From contig JH720307.1 in NCBI GenBank assembly GCA_000231825.2, forward strand, positions 246,389 to 310,388: a stretch of DNA of 64,000 bases. The letters are read 5' to 3'. The stretch comes from Tetrahymena elliotti 4EA (taxonomy: Eukaryota > Ciliophora > Oligohymenophorea > Hymenostomatida > Tetrahymenidae). The translations under genes and the position numbers were made by a program. The notes under the pieces were generated by a model. That model worked only from the letters and a program-made list of their open reading frames with translations. It had not been told where the DNA came from and searched no databases. Positions 40,423-53,600 of the stretch are shown piece by piece (positions within the stretch are counted from its first letter, which is position 1; every line of letters begins with the position of its first letter).

Positions 40423-41263
40423 TCATTTGAAAAAATAAGCAATTTTATCAAATATTACATAAAAGAAAAGTATAGTTATTGTAAATAGAATGAAGTATAC
40501 AAAATACTTAGTCAAGTATTTTTTAGATTGTAGTATGGTTATTAGTTTGCTTGATTCTTTAATATCATTTTCTATTACTTTTTATCGTTCATTAAGCGTA
40601 TCTAATTTATTATTTTATTCATAAATGTTCTTTTGCATTTGATTTTATAATTAATCTAAAAACAAGACATCTTATTTTGCTTATATTAATTTTAGATTTC
40701 CAGCAAAAAAGTTGTGATAACTTTCTTAATTCTACTTGTTTTATTAAAATAAAAATAAAAATCTAACAATTATTTTTAAATTTACTTCACATCCATTTTA
40801 TTGCTCAATGTCTAATATAAACTAATCAAGAAGGCCTTAAATTTAATGAGGACAGTGTTTTTAGTTCAAATTTAGCATCTCTTGGTACTTTATTTACTAT
40901 TGTTTTAAGTCCATCTAGTACATCTAAATCTATTTTTTATTCATTTTTAATTTTTTAAGTTTATTTTGTAAAAAAAACAAATTTACTTCTCTTTTTGCTT
41001 AATTTATATCCTAGCCAAAGCTCAAGCACTCTAAATCCATCTCTTTTAATAAGTTTTAAGCAAAACTAAAATCTTACTTCAATTTTAAAAGTTTATCTAT
41101 TTATTTATTAATTGATTATAAGAGTTAATACAAATTAGATAAAAAACCTACTTTTGTTCACATTTCCAACTGATGAATTAATATTCTTCTCTATTTGTTA
41201 CAAAGTATCTATATACTAATTTTGTAACTATCTAAAACCTTCGTGTCTCTTACTTGAGTTCAT
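40423..41263 (-). CDS. VTI1: Vti1-like Qb-SNARE
   Basis: Tail-anchored SNARE of about 220 residues that would supply a Qb helix for fusion at Golgi, endosome or vacuole membranes. Start MNSSKRHEGFRQLQNQYIDT (CAT 41261-41263). Three introns keep phase: donors at about 41151, 40988 and 40792. The N-terminal bundle contains AQNLLKEMDLECLSFGQDIN, close to the VTI1 KELLEQMDLEV helix. The SNARE motif is NIYEQNNKLDTLNERQKVIE followed by NDIKESSKLITILQSKKY, matching the Vti1 REKI...GKSSRIL pattern. One C-terminal transmembrane helix, YFVYFILFTITILFFYVIF, is followed by only about eight residues (DKIAYFFK) and TGA 40423-40425. Length and layout equal those of Vti1 proteins; the end of the helix (TKYF) also recalls GOSR2/membrin, so a Bos1-like Qb-SNARE is the alternative. 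Confidence 0.77.
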
Positions 41264-42113
41264 TTATATCTTTAGTATTTTTAATGTTATTAAACTTTTT
41301 TGTATTTATCAATTAATTTTATTAAGCAGAATCAACTATAAATTTTTGAATTCAAAAAAATTAGAAACCAGAAAATAACAGTAAGATTAATTATGAAATA
41401 TCTTTTTCTATTTTAACCAACACAAAAATTTAAAATAAATAAGTTGATGAATAATATCCTCAAAAATAAATTACAAATCAGTTCAAATTAACCAGTATCA
41501 GAATTAAAAAAAAATTTTTGTTTATTTTAGATATTCCTTTAAATTTGATCATCCTTTTTTTAAAATATTAAATAAATTAAAGATATAAAAACAAAATTGA
41601 AAATTAAATTTAAAACTTGAATAAAATACTCAAAAAATATATCCATTTTAATGATAAAATTTTGTCTAAGCAAGAATAGAATAGGATAGATATGTTTTAT
41701 TTGAAATTTTAAAAAGCAAAAAAAAAATTTTTTAGAAAGGAAGATGATAGTTAGAATAAGAAGGGTCTTAATGATATATAAAAGATGCACATAAAGTTTG
41801 TTTTATATAAATACAAACAAACAATAATAATCAAAATTATTATTTTTAATAAATATTTAATTAATTAATAAATTAACTGTTAAAATATCTTTTCATTCAT
41901 TTAATATATTTTTTATTTCTCTAGTCTTTGATTAGGAATTAAATTAACTTTTGGAGTTTATATTTTCTATAGACATATTTGATTTTATTATATTTGATTC
42001 AAAATATTATCATTATTATTTATATAAAATTTTCTTTAATTAGTTTTTTTATTAATTTATTATATTCTTAATTAGTTAGCTCACAAATTAATCATTCAAT
42101 TTTAATTGTTTAT
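41264..42113. other. Intergenic, no gene seen
   Basis: About 850 nt between two minus-strand genes. It holds the promoter of the SNARE gene and the 3' UTR of the large Q/N-rich gene. An open frame at 41560-41790 (-) has a hydrophobic, Gly/Ala-free translation and is not called. Confidence 0.55.
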
Positions 42114-45100
42114 TCATTTATTTTCATTAACATCATTGATCTTTTTATATTCCAAGAAAGCTATTTATATTTAAAGAAATTAATTCATTAAATTTTCAAA
42201 AAATTTTGATTTTTTACATATTTTTGTTTGCCTCTTTGCTGAACTGCTTCCTCCAGGAGTAAGGCAATGTGGTTTGAAAGATCTTGTGTTACCAAATTCT
42301 TCTATGTTATTAAGTTAACCAGTGCTATCTCTTCTTTGAATTAAGAAAGAAGGTGGTTTATTCTCTTCTTAAGAGGAATTATTTTTGTATTTTTGAGTAG
42401 ATTTTTCACTAATTTGAGAAGTTTCATCTGTTTAGAATTAAATATTTTTATTATTATTTTAATTTATGTTTTAAATTATTTTTACTTTAAGTTGGCTTTT
42501 CTTCATGTGTTTAACTAGTGTTTGATCCATTCTTATTTTTGTATTATTGGCATAAATTAGGGTCTTTTTGAAGACCAGGGAATTTTTTAATTGAATCATA
42601 ATATGGTTCTTTTTTCATGTTAACTCTTGGTTAGTTACGAGGAACTCTATTAGAAATAGGACTTCTTGAGGTTTTCCTATCTTCAGGCTCAAAATTGTAA
42701 ACTTCTTCAATTTTATCCTTAAATGAAATTCTTCTTTGTGATTTCTAATTTTATTTATAAATTTTTTTTAATAACAATTAAATATTATTATAATTTTTTT
42801 TACTTTTACTGAACTGGCTTTTGCTAAAGCTGAGCTGGTTGGAGAGCCCATTAAAGATTTCTTTAATATTGTTTTAGATTGATTGATAGAAGATCTTTTA
42901 TGAGAAACAATGCTTACAGTAATTTCACATTCATCTTCAACTTAGATGCTTGAGGATATTTCTTTAGAAAGTTATTTATGACTTTAAGACTTAGAAAATG
43001 AGTTATTTATATTTTCATCTTCATTATTGATAATAGATGCAGATGAGTTAGCAGAGAAAGTAAATTCTTTCATAGGATATGATGTCTTAGTTTTAATTTC
43101 TATATCAATACTTGTATTCTTGCATAAAGTGATATTTGGAGTGGTTTGGGAATGTAACAATATTGGGGTTTGTTAAGATTACTACTCTCCTATTTCTAAA
43201 TCAGATAATTTCTATTTATTAGAAGAAGAAGATGCTGCTTCCCCTTCTTCTTAGCTGGAGCTTTTACTTCCGAATTCCTAAAACTGATAATCAGTATCAA
43301 TTTCCTATTTTAGGTTTCTACATATTCCAATACCTTCATTATTTTATTCGCTTTGAATATTAAATGTAAATTAAGGTCTTTTCTTTTAAGAAGATTCAGA
43401 ATTGTCCTTAAAGAGTACTGTAGATGATGGAGTATCTTCTTCGTTAGAACTTTTTTTATTTTGTTCAAGTAATTCACTCATCATTGTTTAACTTTCAAAG
43501 TTACTAATAATAGCAGAACTAGCTTCATTTTGAGATTCCTTTCCTTACTATTGATTTGTTTTTAATGTGTTTGAATCTTCTTGCTATTAATTAGGAGAAT
43601 TTTTTTTTATTTTTTCAGGAGTAGAGTTAATTTGATAATTAGATATATCTTTATTGTTGGTAATTGTTTGGTTATTTTCTAAATTCTCTCCAATATTTAG
43701 GATAGCATCATCGTCATCATCAATAGGATTTCTTAAAATTCTGCTATTCATTTCGGATCTTTTTTCATCCTAATCGCTTGTATTTTTATTACAAGAGTTA
43801 TTACTTGACTTAGAATGGCTACTGCTATAGCTGTATTTAGAAATGTTGCCATTACTCATGTCATTTTTCTTATTTTAGATGATTACACTATCTTCAATTA
43901 GTTTTTAAGTGCTTTCGTAAAAGTTCGTTCTAGTTGATAGATAATATGTTGATGAAGCTGGCTGAGAAATTTATTTAAAGTTATTGACTGAAGAGATCTC
44001 TTCCTTTTCATTATTCTTTACACCTTTAACATCAGAATCATTTTTATGATGGGAATTATCTTTAGAGAGTGGCACATAGTACAAATCTTTATTAATTTTA
44101 TATGTATCTTAAGTTGGTGTCTTATCATCAGAAGGTTTATCAGTAGTTAAAGATTTTGGGATTTCCTTCTTTGGTTCAGGTTTTAAGATAGAGTTTTTAA
44201 GGATGCTATTGCTATCTAAAAATGATAATTTTTTGCTTGCACTTGGATGATTTAATAAAGGGTTTTAGAATGTAGTGAAATGAGAATCTTCATTTTCTTA
44301 GGTATTATTAGTATTTTCACGAATCTATTCAAGAGGATTTTCTCTGCTTGTATGTACTTCTTCCTCATTACCTTCTAATTACTTTTGCTTTAATTCTTAC
44401 ACTTTATTCATCTAGGCATTATTTAAGACTATCTTAGTTTAGGAAGGAGTATTAGGTTTAATAGCTGTTTATTATTAAGTTTTATTGTTATTATTTCCAT
44501 TAGAAATACTATTTTGTGAGACATTTAAATCAACTTAATTTTGTTTAGTAGGAGTCTTCATCTTAGCTTCGTATTCCTAGAAAAGAGTTAGATTGCTCTT
44601 ATTCTTAAATAAGAATTATCTTGGGGTGATATTAGTATTAGCTAGAGGAGATGTTGTTTATATTTAACTTTGAGGTTAGCTAGAGTAGTTACTAATATCC
44701 AAGGCACTAGGAGTTTAGGGACCAGTATAGCTTGCGTTATTGCTACTTAGGTTACTATTGTAATTTTTATTATCGAATACAAGACCTTAATTCTAGGTTT
44801 AATGATTTTTTGTTTCTTCTAATTGTTTAAGATAAGTACTGAAACGAATATTAGTTCCATTTAGCAAATTGGAGGCAGAGCTGGTATGTTGATTATTACT
44901 CAAGGATGAAACGTTATTTGAGTTTATATTGAATGTATTCTAATTTTTGCCTTATGATTCTTCTATCTTTTTACTTCTCAAGCTATTGTTATTCAAGTTA
45001 CTGTTGTTGTTATTGGGTGTGTTAAACATATTTTGCTAGTATCTAGATGATTTTAAGTTAGAACCAGGAGTAGAAACAAAGCTACTGTTATTGTTATTAA

Positions 45101-48100
45101 GGGCAGTATTTATTTGAATATTTGAAGTATTTAAGTATGAAGAATCGTTATGGTTTTCTATGAAAGATTATTTACGAGAAGAAACAGCAGAATCTTGATA
45201 TCTGTTTTAAGCAGAAGAGCTAGATGATGAATGATTAGATTTAGCACTACCTCTATATGAGCAATGATCTTGTATCATAGATTACTCTGATTTTAAACCA
45301 GGAACTTAAAGTAAAGGAGAATTATTATTGTTACTGTTGTAATGAATATTTTCGATTTGCTTTTGATTAAGAGAAGTATTAGAATTTAATTAAGAATTTG
45401 TGTTACTGTTGGTTTAACTGTTTTTCATTTAATTATTTTAATCTTCTTTGTGAATTGATTTTGCACTTCCAGGCTGCAAATATTCTTAAAATTAGCTTTT
45501 CTTTTTCTTTTCTTCCATTTCACTATTTGTGCTTGCTTGTTTTGAAGAAATTTAAGCATTCGGAGTTGAATTTCCACTTTCACATTCCTTTTCATGAATA
45601 TTTTCTAGTAAAGGTATTTTATTTTTAGAGCTATTGTTAGTATCTTTTTTATTTGATTTTTTGTTAGAGTAGTAAATTGGAAGTTTTGGAGAACCTTCAC
45701 TAAGCTAATCAGTGTTATCAGTCCTAAGAACAACATCGTCTTAATCACTAAGATTATCATTTTTGTTCTAAATAGATAGGTTTTGAGTGAGGCTTTGCAA
45801 TTCGTTTTCATATTATTCTTCAGATTCAATATTGCTTCTAATAAGAGTATTCTTGCTTGATAATTAAATTGATTGATTTGAATCTTTTTAATCAAGTGCA
45901 TTTAATTCACTGCTTGATGATGGAGATGATTTAAGAATTTTGTTAACATTATCAAATTTTAAGCAGAAAGGAGTTAAATGCTAAGTAGTTTTCTCATCAC
46001 TCGATGTTTTTTACTAAACATTATTCTTAGAGCGTTTGCTTTTAGAGCTCTAAAAACAAGGTGTCTACTTTCCTGGGGCATTTTCACTTTCCTCTGTATT
46101 CAATTTTTGTTCTTTCTTTTGGGGAGTACTTGTAGAATTTTAATCAGTTTGTTTTTATAATTCTTTGTTATTTTTCTCTATATGAACAGTAGGGGAAATC
46201 TTATAGTTTGTTTCAACTAATTTGTCTTCTTTAATTACTTACTTTTCAATATTTTCATTTGCAATAACAGGCTTAGTAAATTGAATCTAATCTTTCTGTT
46301 AATTTTGAGCTAAGCTGCTATTTTAATTTTATGCTGTCTTATAAGTTGCAGCTTTAAATTTATTTTCTGGTTCTGGAGCCATAGTATGGGCTGTATTTTA
46401 ATCTATATTCAAGTAAGCTTTAGTTTATTTAGAATCTTAAGACTCATTATTCTTGAAAAACTCTTCAAATAATTTTTCTTCTCCTTATGATTATTAAGCA
46501 TAAGTGATTCTAACACTCTCTTCAAAGTTGTACATCTTAGAATTATTATGAATGCTTGTGTCATTCTTGTTAGTTGGAGTTTCTTCTTTTTCACCATTCA
46601 TGCTGCTTTAGAATGAATTTCCATTCTTACTCTCCTTTTGACCCTTCTCAAATAATTTTGATGGCTATTTAATATTCATGAATAAAACTTAAAAATTGTT
46701 AAAATTGAAATAGTTTTTACATTTTTAAATATATTAGGACGTTTAATATTATTAGGAGAAAGTGTAGGGGCAGTGCTGATTCCTCTGTTTTATGAAACAG
46801 GTTATTAAGATTCATCAGCTGATTAAGGACTGCTGAAAGTATGAAGAGCAGCTGAGCTATCATTAAATTTACTAGAATTTTTAGGTGTATTGTGAATTCC
46901 CATTTACCCAAATCCACTGTTAATAATCTATTCAGTTAAAAGTTATTGTTACTGAGCAGACAAGTATTAAGAAGAATTTAAAGGTGTTTTATATGTAGAA
47001 ATAACATCTTCTTTATTATTTTCTTAAACGTCTTTTTTGAGTCTCATGTTGGTAGAGGTTATTTATGTGATAACTTCTCTTCCAGAAAAACTGAAACGAA
47101 TTTTTTTGTCATCACCGATGTTAAATTCAGCTAATTTGATGGGTGCATTCTAAATACTGTCATAAATATTTATTCCATTTTGATTGCAAGAATTATTCAT
47201 AATTTATTCTGATTCTTTATACAGCTTATTTGTGAGGCTTTCTAAATCCTTCACAATATTTTCTTTTAAATCATCAATTATTTTTTACAATTAAGGTCCT
47301 TTACCTAAGATATTTCCTTGTTAATATTGCTAGCCTAACATTCCATTTATAGTTGCATTTGCATTCAATTAAACCATATTATTTGGCATATATTATTATT
47401 AAGAATTATTTTATAATCCCTAAAGGTAATTGCCAGTTTAGCTATCTGCCTAAGATAAAAAGCCTGCATTACTATTGAGGAAACTTGACTAAGAATTAAA
47501 AAATCCACTCTAATTTAATTAATTTAATATTAGATTAATAGAATGAATATGATAAAAGAATTACTTTATTTTAAGCAATACTTCCAAAATTACTAGATGG
47601 ATTAAAAGTACTCTTGCTATCAAAGTGCTTATTATTTATATGATTTATAAAAGAACTATTTTATAGGAAGTTACTTTAATTTATGCTTCCACCACTTGTA
47701 TGAAAGCTTTATGCTGACCTTTATTAATGTAAACTCTAACTTTTATTATGACCTATTTATGAAGGTATGGTTTACTCTATATTTATACCTTATTAAGGCT
47801 AAGGAGAAAGAGAGGGATTATTTAAGTTACCATAATATTCAAAATTTTAATAGCAACTATTTTATTGCTTATGGCTTGTTGGAGTGTTAGGATTAAAATT
47901 GTTATTCATTTTATTTTAATTGCTGGCTGATCTATTATTGCTTTTAAAATTAATAATTTTAGTTTAAATATTTCTACTCATAAAAAAAATTTACTTCATT
48001 TGATTGTTCATGTTATTTAGTTATCTTTCTTAATTATCTGGGTTCAGTTTAGGCAACTATCGAGGAGTGATAATACCACTGCTGTTTTGTTATTTATAAG

Positions 48101-49753
48101 TGGGAGTCATTGAGGTAGAGTTATTATGACTAATACTACTAGGAGTCTAGTTTATGTAAGATCTTGGATTGGAGAAAAAGTTTTCTATTTAGTTGATTTG
48201 TTTAGTTGCTGCAGCTGTATAATTATCATTCACTGAATTATTATGATTAGATTATTGGTAGATTGATTATTATGCAAAACAACTTAAATTTTTATTGTGA
48301 CCTCTTGCACTAGCCATACTATTTAATCTAATATTTTCATTAGATTCATCAGTTTAATAAACACTATTTTAGGTGGAGTGACCATGATTGCTATTAGAGT
48401 CATTAATCATGTTGTTATATAGCAAAACACCTTGTTATTCTTTTCTACCACCGTTACTTCTATTATATCCTTGTTGAGAATCATTTGAATATTAACTATT
48501 ATTTTACATGTTTGCTGTATTCATAGGGCTTGTATATACTGAATGATGCTATCTATTTTAATTGGTTTAATGATAAGAAGGAGTGCAATTGCTTTTGTTT
48601 TAAGTATTAAAACTATTTCCTTTAATATTGGCTAGACCACCTTAAATAACCTTAGAAGCATGAGTATTTTAAGGCTATTTATAATTTACTTGAGCCTAAC
48701 AATGCATTGATGCTGCTTGGCGAGTTTATCTTGAACTCAATGGATTTTATTACTATTGACTTATGTTACTTATGTCTGTTGCTAAAATAGATCCTATTTA
48801 TAAAAAAATAATTTTGAGTTGATTTTAATAAAAGGAATAAATTTCTATAACAGCTTCTTGTTTCGATGAATGATAAAATAAAGTTGTATAATAGATTTTA
48901 TTTTAATAAAAAAAAGATAGAAAATATTAATTTTTGTGGTCGTAATTAAAAAGTAATAAAAAATGGAAGATAGATAGAAAATAAATCAATCAATCAATTT
49001 AATAATTTTGGATAGCAAATTGATTGATTGATTGTTAGAATAACAAAAAAAATATGAAAAATTTTGAATTCTTTAAAGGAGTATTTTAAACGTCCTAAGA
49101 AATATAAATGAAATCATGATTTTTTTAATTATATTGCTTAAGAAAAAAAAGAAAGGCAACCAACAACAAAAAAGAATGAAAAATTGATATTACTTTTCTT
49201 TGATTAAAATTCTTATGAAAACAAAGAAATTTATTTGAATTTATGAAGAAGGAAATAAGAAAATAATGCAAAAATAATTACTGTTAGCCGTTTAATTTAA
49301 AAATTGAGTGAAACTAGCATCAGTAGTGTTTAAAGTAGTCTCTTGTGAATTTTGATAATAATTACTGTTTGAGCTTAGATTAGCACCATTAGAACTCAAA
49401 TTGCTGTTCTAGTGCAAATGGAATGAGGTTTGCTTTCCATTAGGAGTCTTTTTTATGCCTGTAATTTTTTTGAAAGGTGAGTTTGTTGTATAAGGACTAG
49501 AAGGGGCTTGCAAATTTTGTTTTGAAATTGGAGATATAGAGCGATTATTATTTTTTATATCAGCATGTTCTATACTATGATGGTATTATTAAGAATAATC
49601 TATATTTGTATCTTTAGTTTACAAAATAGTCTTATCTGGAGTTCCCCAGATTATTGGAGGGCCATATCTTTAGGCTGCCTCACGTTAAATATTTCCAGAA
49701 AAGCCATTACTTTCCAAGAACCTGCGAGTTTCGGTATTGCTATTTAAATGCAT
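42114..49753 (-). CDS. Very large Q/N/S-rich protein of unknown function
   Basis: The start is ATG at complement 49751-49753 (MHLNSNTETRRFLESNGFSG), with TGA directly upstream in frame (TGA AAA ATG). Exon 1 contains YGPPIIWGTPDKTI and SPFKKITGIKKTPNGKQTSF. A 488-nt intron (48794-49281) rejoins NQTAN to RSILATDISNIS in phase. The next thousands of bases encode an almost unbroken low-complexity chain dominated by Gln, Asn, Ser, Thr, Lys and Glu. A few less simple islands occur: IKLAEFNIGDDKKIRFSFSG (about 47100), GEEKLFEEFFKN, FNDSSAALHTFSSPQS, and near the C-terminus KPPSFLIQRRDSTGQLNN and SFKPHCLTPGGSSSAKR. Short introns are likely near 42750, 46700, 47540 and 47950. No membrane helix, kinase or nucleic-acid-binding motif is visible. 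TGA at 42114-42116 assumes no further splice. Many standard-code ORFs here are shadows. Confidence 0.7.
48984..49033. repeat. Perfect 17-bp inverted repeat in an intron
   Basis: AATCAATCAATCAATTT at 48984-49000 pairs exactly with AAATTGATTGATTGATT at 49017-49033 across a 16-nt loop. It lies inside the 488-nt first intron of the large Q/N-rich gene. The arms are AATC tetranucleotide repeats, so the hairpin may come from an inverted microsatellite. In the transcript it could loop the intron and bring the splice sites together. Confidence 0.85.
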
Positions 49754-50681
49754 TTTTCAAATGTTCTATGATTAAATAATTTAATGCTTGGGTAAGTGCG
49801 TTATAGTACTTTAAGTAGCTGCAATGGACTAAAATAATAAGATAATAGTTTATTTCTAATTTATAAATAGGCAATTTTATTATAATTGTGTTAAAGCGGT
49901 CAACCTCTTAAGCTAGGGTGAAGAAAAAAGGTTATTTATGAAAATCTTTATATTAATAATCAAATTTAATTTATTTCTTTAAATTGTATTCCTTGAAGAA
50001 TTTTAAATAGACATATACAGTAAACATCCATATATTAAAATAATACCTATTAAATTTTGCTTTCAAAAGAAATACCAGGTACTCACCCTAAGACAAATAT
50101 CTTAAAATAATTTATATTAAAAAGAAAAAATTCTAAATTAATCTAAACTAATTAAAATTAACTCAAAAACTTAGCAATTATTTACTAATTTATTCATAAC
50201 ATTTTATTTTTATATTTTGAAGAGAATTAAAGTACTTTGTAGTGATAAATAAAATTTAAAAGAATCTAGTTCTCAAAATAAAATTTAATTTTGTTAGATT
50301 TTTGATATAAAATTAAACAATGCAGTTTATTTTTTTTAAATCTTTTATTTTTGAAGAAAGTTAAAGGTTTTCTTAATGATAAACAAAACTTAAAAGATTT
50401 ATTTCCCAAAATAGAAGTAGATTTGGTTAGATTTTTTGTATTTATCTATTTAAAAACTTTATTTATTTCTAATTGTATCATATACTTTATTAATTTTAAT
50501 TGATTGATTGTTTGATTGTGCATTAAATTGATTGTTTAAAATGAAATTGGAAATACTATTTGACATATTGTATAGATTAATAATATAAATTTGATAATGC
50601 TATAAAGATAATATTTTTATCGATAATATAAAGTCGAATTTATTATTTTTGTTATCAAAAATGTATGTCTGTTTATACTTT
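49754..50681. other. Intergenic, no gene seen
   Basis: About 930 nt between two minus-strand genes: promoter of the Q/N-rich gene and 3' UTR of the pseudo-histidine-kinase gene. A small patch near 49,885-49,920 is less AT-rich, but it does not form a tRNA or other known RNA. Confidence 0.55.
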
Positions 50682-53600
50682 TCAAAATTGTGAATTTGAA
50701 CCAGCAAATTTTGTTTGAGTAAATATTTTTCCTGGTAATAAATTTGATACTTCAATTTTGTTAACTTAAGGTTCTCCTAACTGATTACTGATATTTGAAT
50801 AAGATCCGTTTGAATCAAATTGCTAATTTTTATTTTCTTTTGAGAAGTTGAAATTGACTTGATTTTTCATTTGATTCATAGTAGACTTTTTTAAGGATTG
50901 AGGACTAGGATTTTCATTAAAATTAACAAAGGATTAAACATAGTTGTTTTAAAATTACTCACTATTTGAGTGAAGTATTCTCATGTCCTAATACAGATAA
51001 AATGAAAATTCATTTTTTTCATTAATAATTATATCGTTAGTTGGTCCTAAAGCACAAATTAATTTGGCATTGACTTACAAATTCAAACAATTTAATCTCT
51101 GATATATTAAATCTTAATCTGGTTTGAATGTCTTCATGATTTTAATAGGTTCTCCGTACACTTATTTGAAATTTAAAAGAGCCTATGATTATGATTGGTT
51201 AGTGAAATTAGAATTTTATACAGTAACTTAATTTCTACTTTCTGATTATTAATTGATTTACTGAGTTGGAGTTGTTTAATTTTATTGAAAACCTTTAATA
51301 TTGCATTATTAACTTGATAATTGGTTACTGTTTTATTTTTTTAATTCTTAGTTTTTGATGTTATTAATTTTTGCATTGTTGCTTTTTATTTAATCTTTAT
51401 TTTATTATTTTTAAGGATTTTCATAGAATACTTGTTTATTTTAGAAAAAGAAATTTTTTGTCTGGTCTTTTAATGGAATAGGAGAAATTTTAGTACTTTA
51501 ACTCAAATTAGTAGTTTTTATAGTAGCTGCAGTTGTTTATCTATTAATATCAAAAGAATTTCCTTTAATTATTAAATTGCTTGAAGGCCTTTAATATAAG
51601 TTTTAGGGTGTTGTCTCAATAGAAAACAAAGACATCTTTTTTGATACAAGATCTTTATGGTCATTAGCATTTACATTTTAAGGATTAGTATTTAATTTAT
51701 CAAATGATTCTATTTTTTCTTAATTATCCTACTAAATAGTTGTATCTGAATACAATTTAAGTTTAAGTTCTTTTTCATCTAATTTTACTGCTTGGTTTAA
51801 TTGAATAGGAACAGTAACAGCAGCAGCAAATTGAGAAGTGTTTCTTTTCTTCATTGAATAAATGTCACCACTCTCTATTGCATTTTTATTTTGATCGTTA
51901 CTACAGCTTTTGCAATCTTCATCCTTATATTAAACCATATTCTATTAAGAATTTTTATCTCTAAATTCAGATAGTTATCTTTAAGGAGAAAATAAAGAAG
52001 ATTGATCTTTTATTTAATAGTAACTTTATTATTTTTAAGGATCTGCGTCATTTTAAGCATTTGATTAAGTCAATAAAATTATATTCTGATTATTTTAATT
52101 AAGATTTTTGTTGAAGGATAAAGAATTGCCCCCTAAATTATTCAACATATGTTTTTGGTTTTCGATTGAAAGTTGTTAATTTATATTATTTATTGTCGGT
52201 GGATTACTTTGAAATTAAAATGAGAATGATTCATCTCCCAAATTATAAGTTGGGAAAATATTACTATTCCCTTTATTAGAATCAGGAGTTTGCAACGAAT
52301 CTTGATATTAGTTTAATTGTTTTAATGTTTTAGCAACCTAGTCATGAGGCTTATTTACAACTTATTCTTTTTAAAATAAATTTTATTTGGTACACTTTTA
52401 GAATTAATAGGAAGTAGCATCTTAATGAGATTCATCAAAATTTTTATCTAAATCTCTATATGATGAGGTTTCTTCTTCATAATGCTTATTACCTTTCAGA
52501 TTAAAATTATGATCACTCTAAAATTTAGCAATTTACTCTTATTCTGCATCAGATAATAATTAAATGTCTTTTTATTCTTTTTAATTAGCTGATTCTGTTT
52601 AGTTTTGAACAACATTCTATCGATTATCAAAATTGCTAGTAGATATTAAGTTAGAAGGTTAAGTAAAAACTTAAAAATTAATTGAATAGTTTTCTAGTTA
52701 TGCCTGATTGTTATTATTGTTATTGCTATAAGAAGAAACTTTATTCGTTGAACGAGTGTTGTTATCACTCACAAGAGGTAAAAATTATGTTTCTTTATCA
52801 GTGATTTTAGATACAGGAGTGTATTTATGTTTCAAATGTTCTAATTGTTTTAAATTTACTTAAATTAAACGATTGAAAAAGAATAATTAATATTTACCTT
52901 GAATATAGTTTTCGTTGTCTTCGATGTTAGTCTTCATATTATTAATTTCTATCTCGTTTGCAGAATTTTTGTATTGATAGATACCTCTGTCATATTCAGT
53001 ATCATTTTAAAGTAGAAGGACTTCTTGGCTTTGCTAAATATCATTGTTGCTTATGACTTTAACCTTTTTATTAACAGCCTTATTTTATAATTATCTTTAA
53101 ATATTTAGATTAAATAATTTGTTGCCTTTATTTGTGTTTTTAGAAGAGTTATTTTATTGGAATGCTTTTTTAGGTTTTTGATTTTATTTCTTTAATTTTT
53201 TTTCTTCTTCGCCTTTGTTTTCTTATGTATTAAAATTTGATATCTCATTACAGTTTTCTAATGATCTTTCTTATTAATCTCCTTCATCACTGAAAGATTT
53301 TTATTCAATAAATTCTTGTAAATTATCTTGACAATCTAATCTAAATTGGTGGTTATTGCTACTACTATTTTCTTAGGTTGCACCTTTGAAATTATTTAAT
53401 TTTTTTTAATCTTACTCTTCATCTTCCTCTTCATTTTCCTCTAGCAAAATATGATTTAAATTTGATTGCTAATTGTAGTTTTCTGCCAAACTAAAACTGA
53501 TTGTAAATTTCATGATATTACTCTTGTCATTAACACCTTTTATCTACTAAACGTTTATGTTAATGTTTGATATGTGGTTGCTTCTTCTAAAACTTTTTAC

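Noticed and set aside
41560..41790. Hydrophobic minus-strand ORF of 76 codons
   Set aside because: Composed almost only of Ile, Leu, Phe, Lys and Tyr with no Gly or Ala; typical translation of AT-rich spacer.
45398..46917. Several 60-98 codon standard-code ORFs on both strands
   Set aside because: They lie inside the large minus-strand Q/N-rich gene read with TAA/TAG as Gln and are frame shadows.
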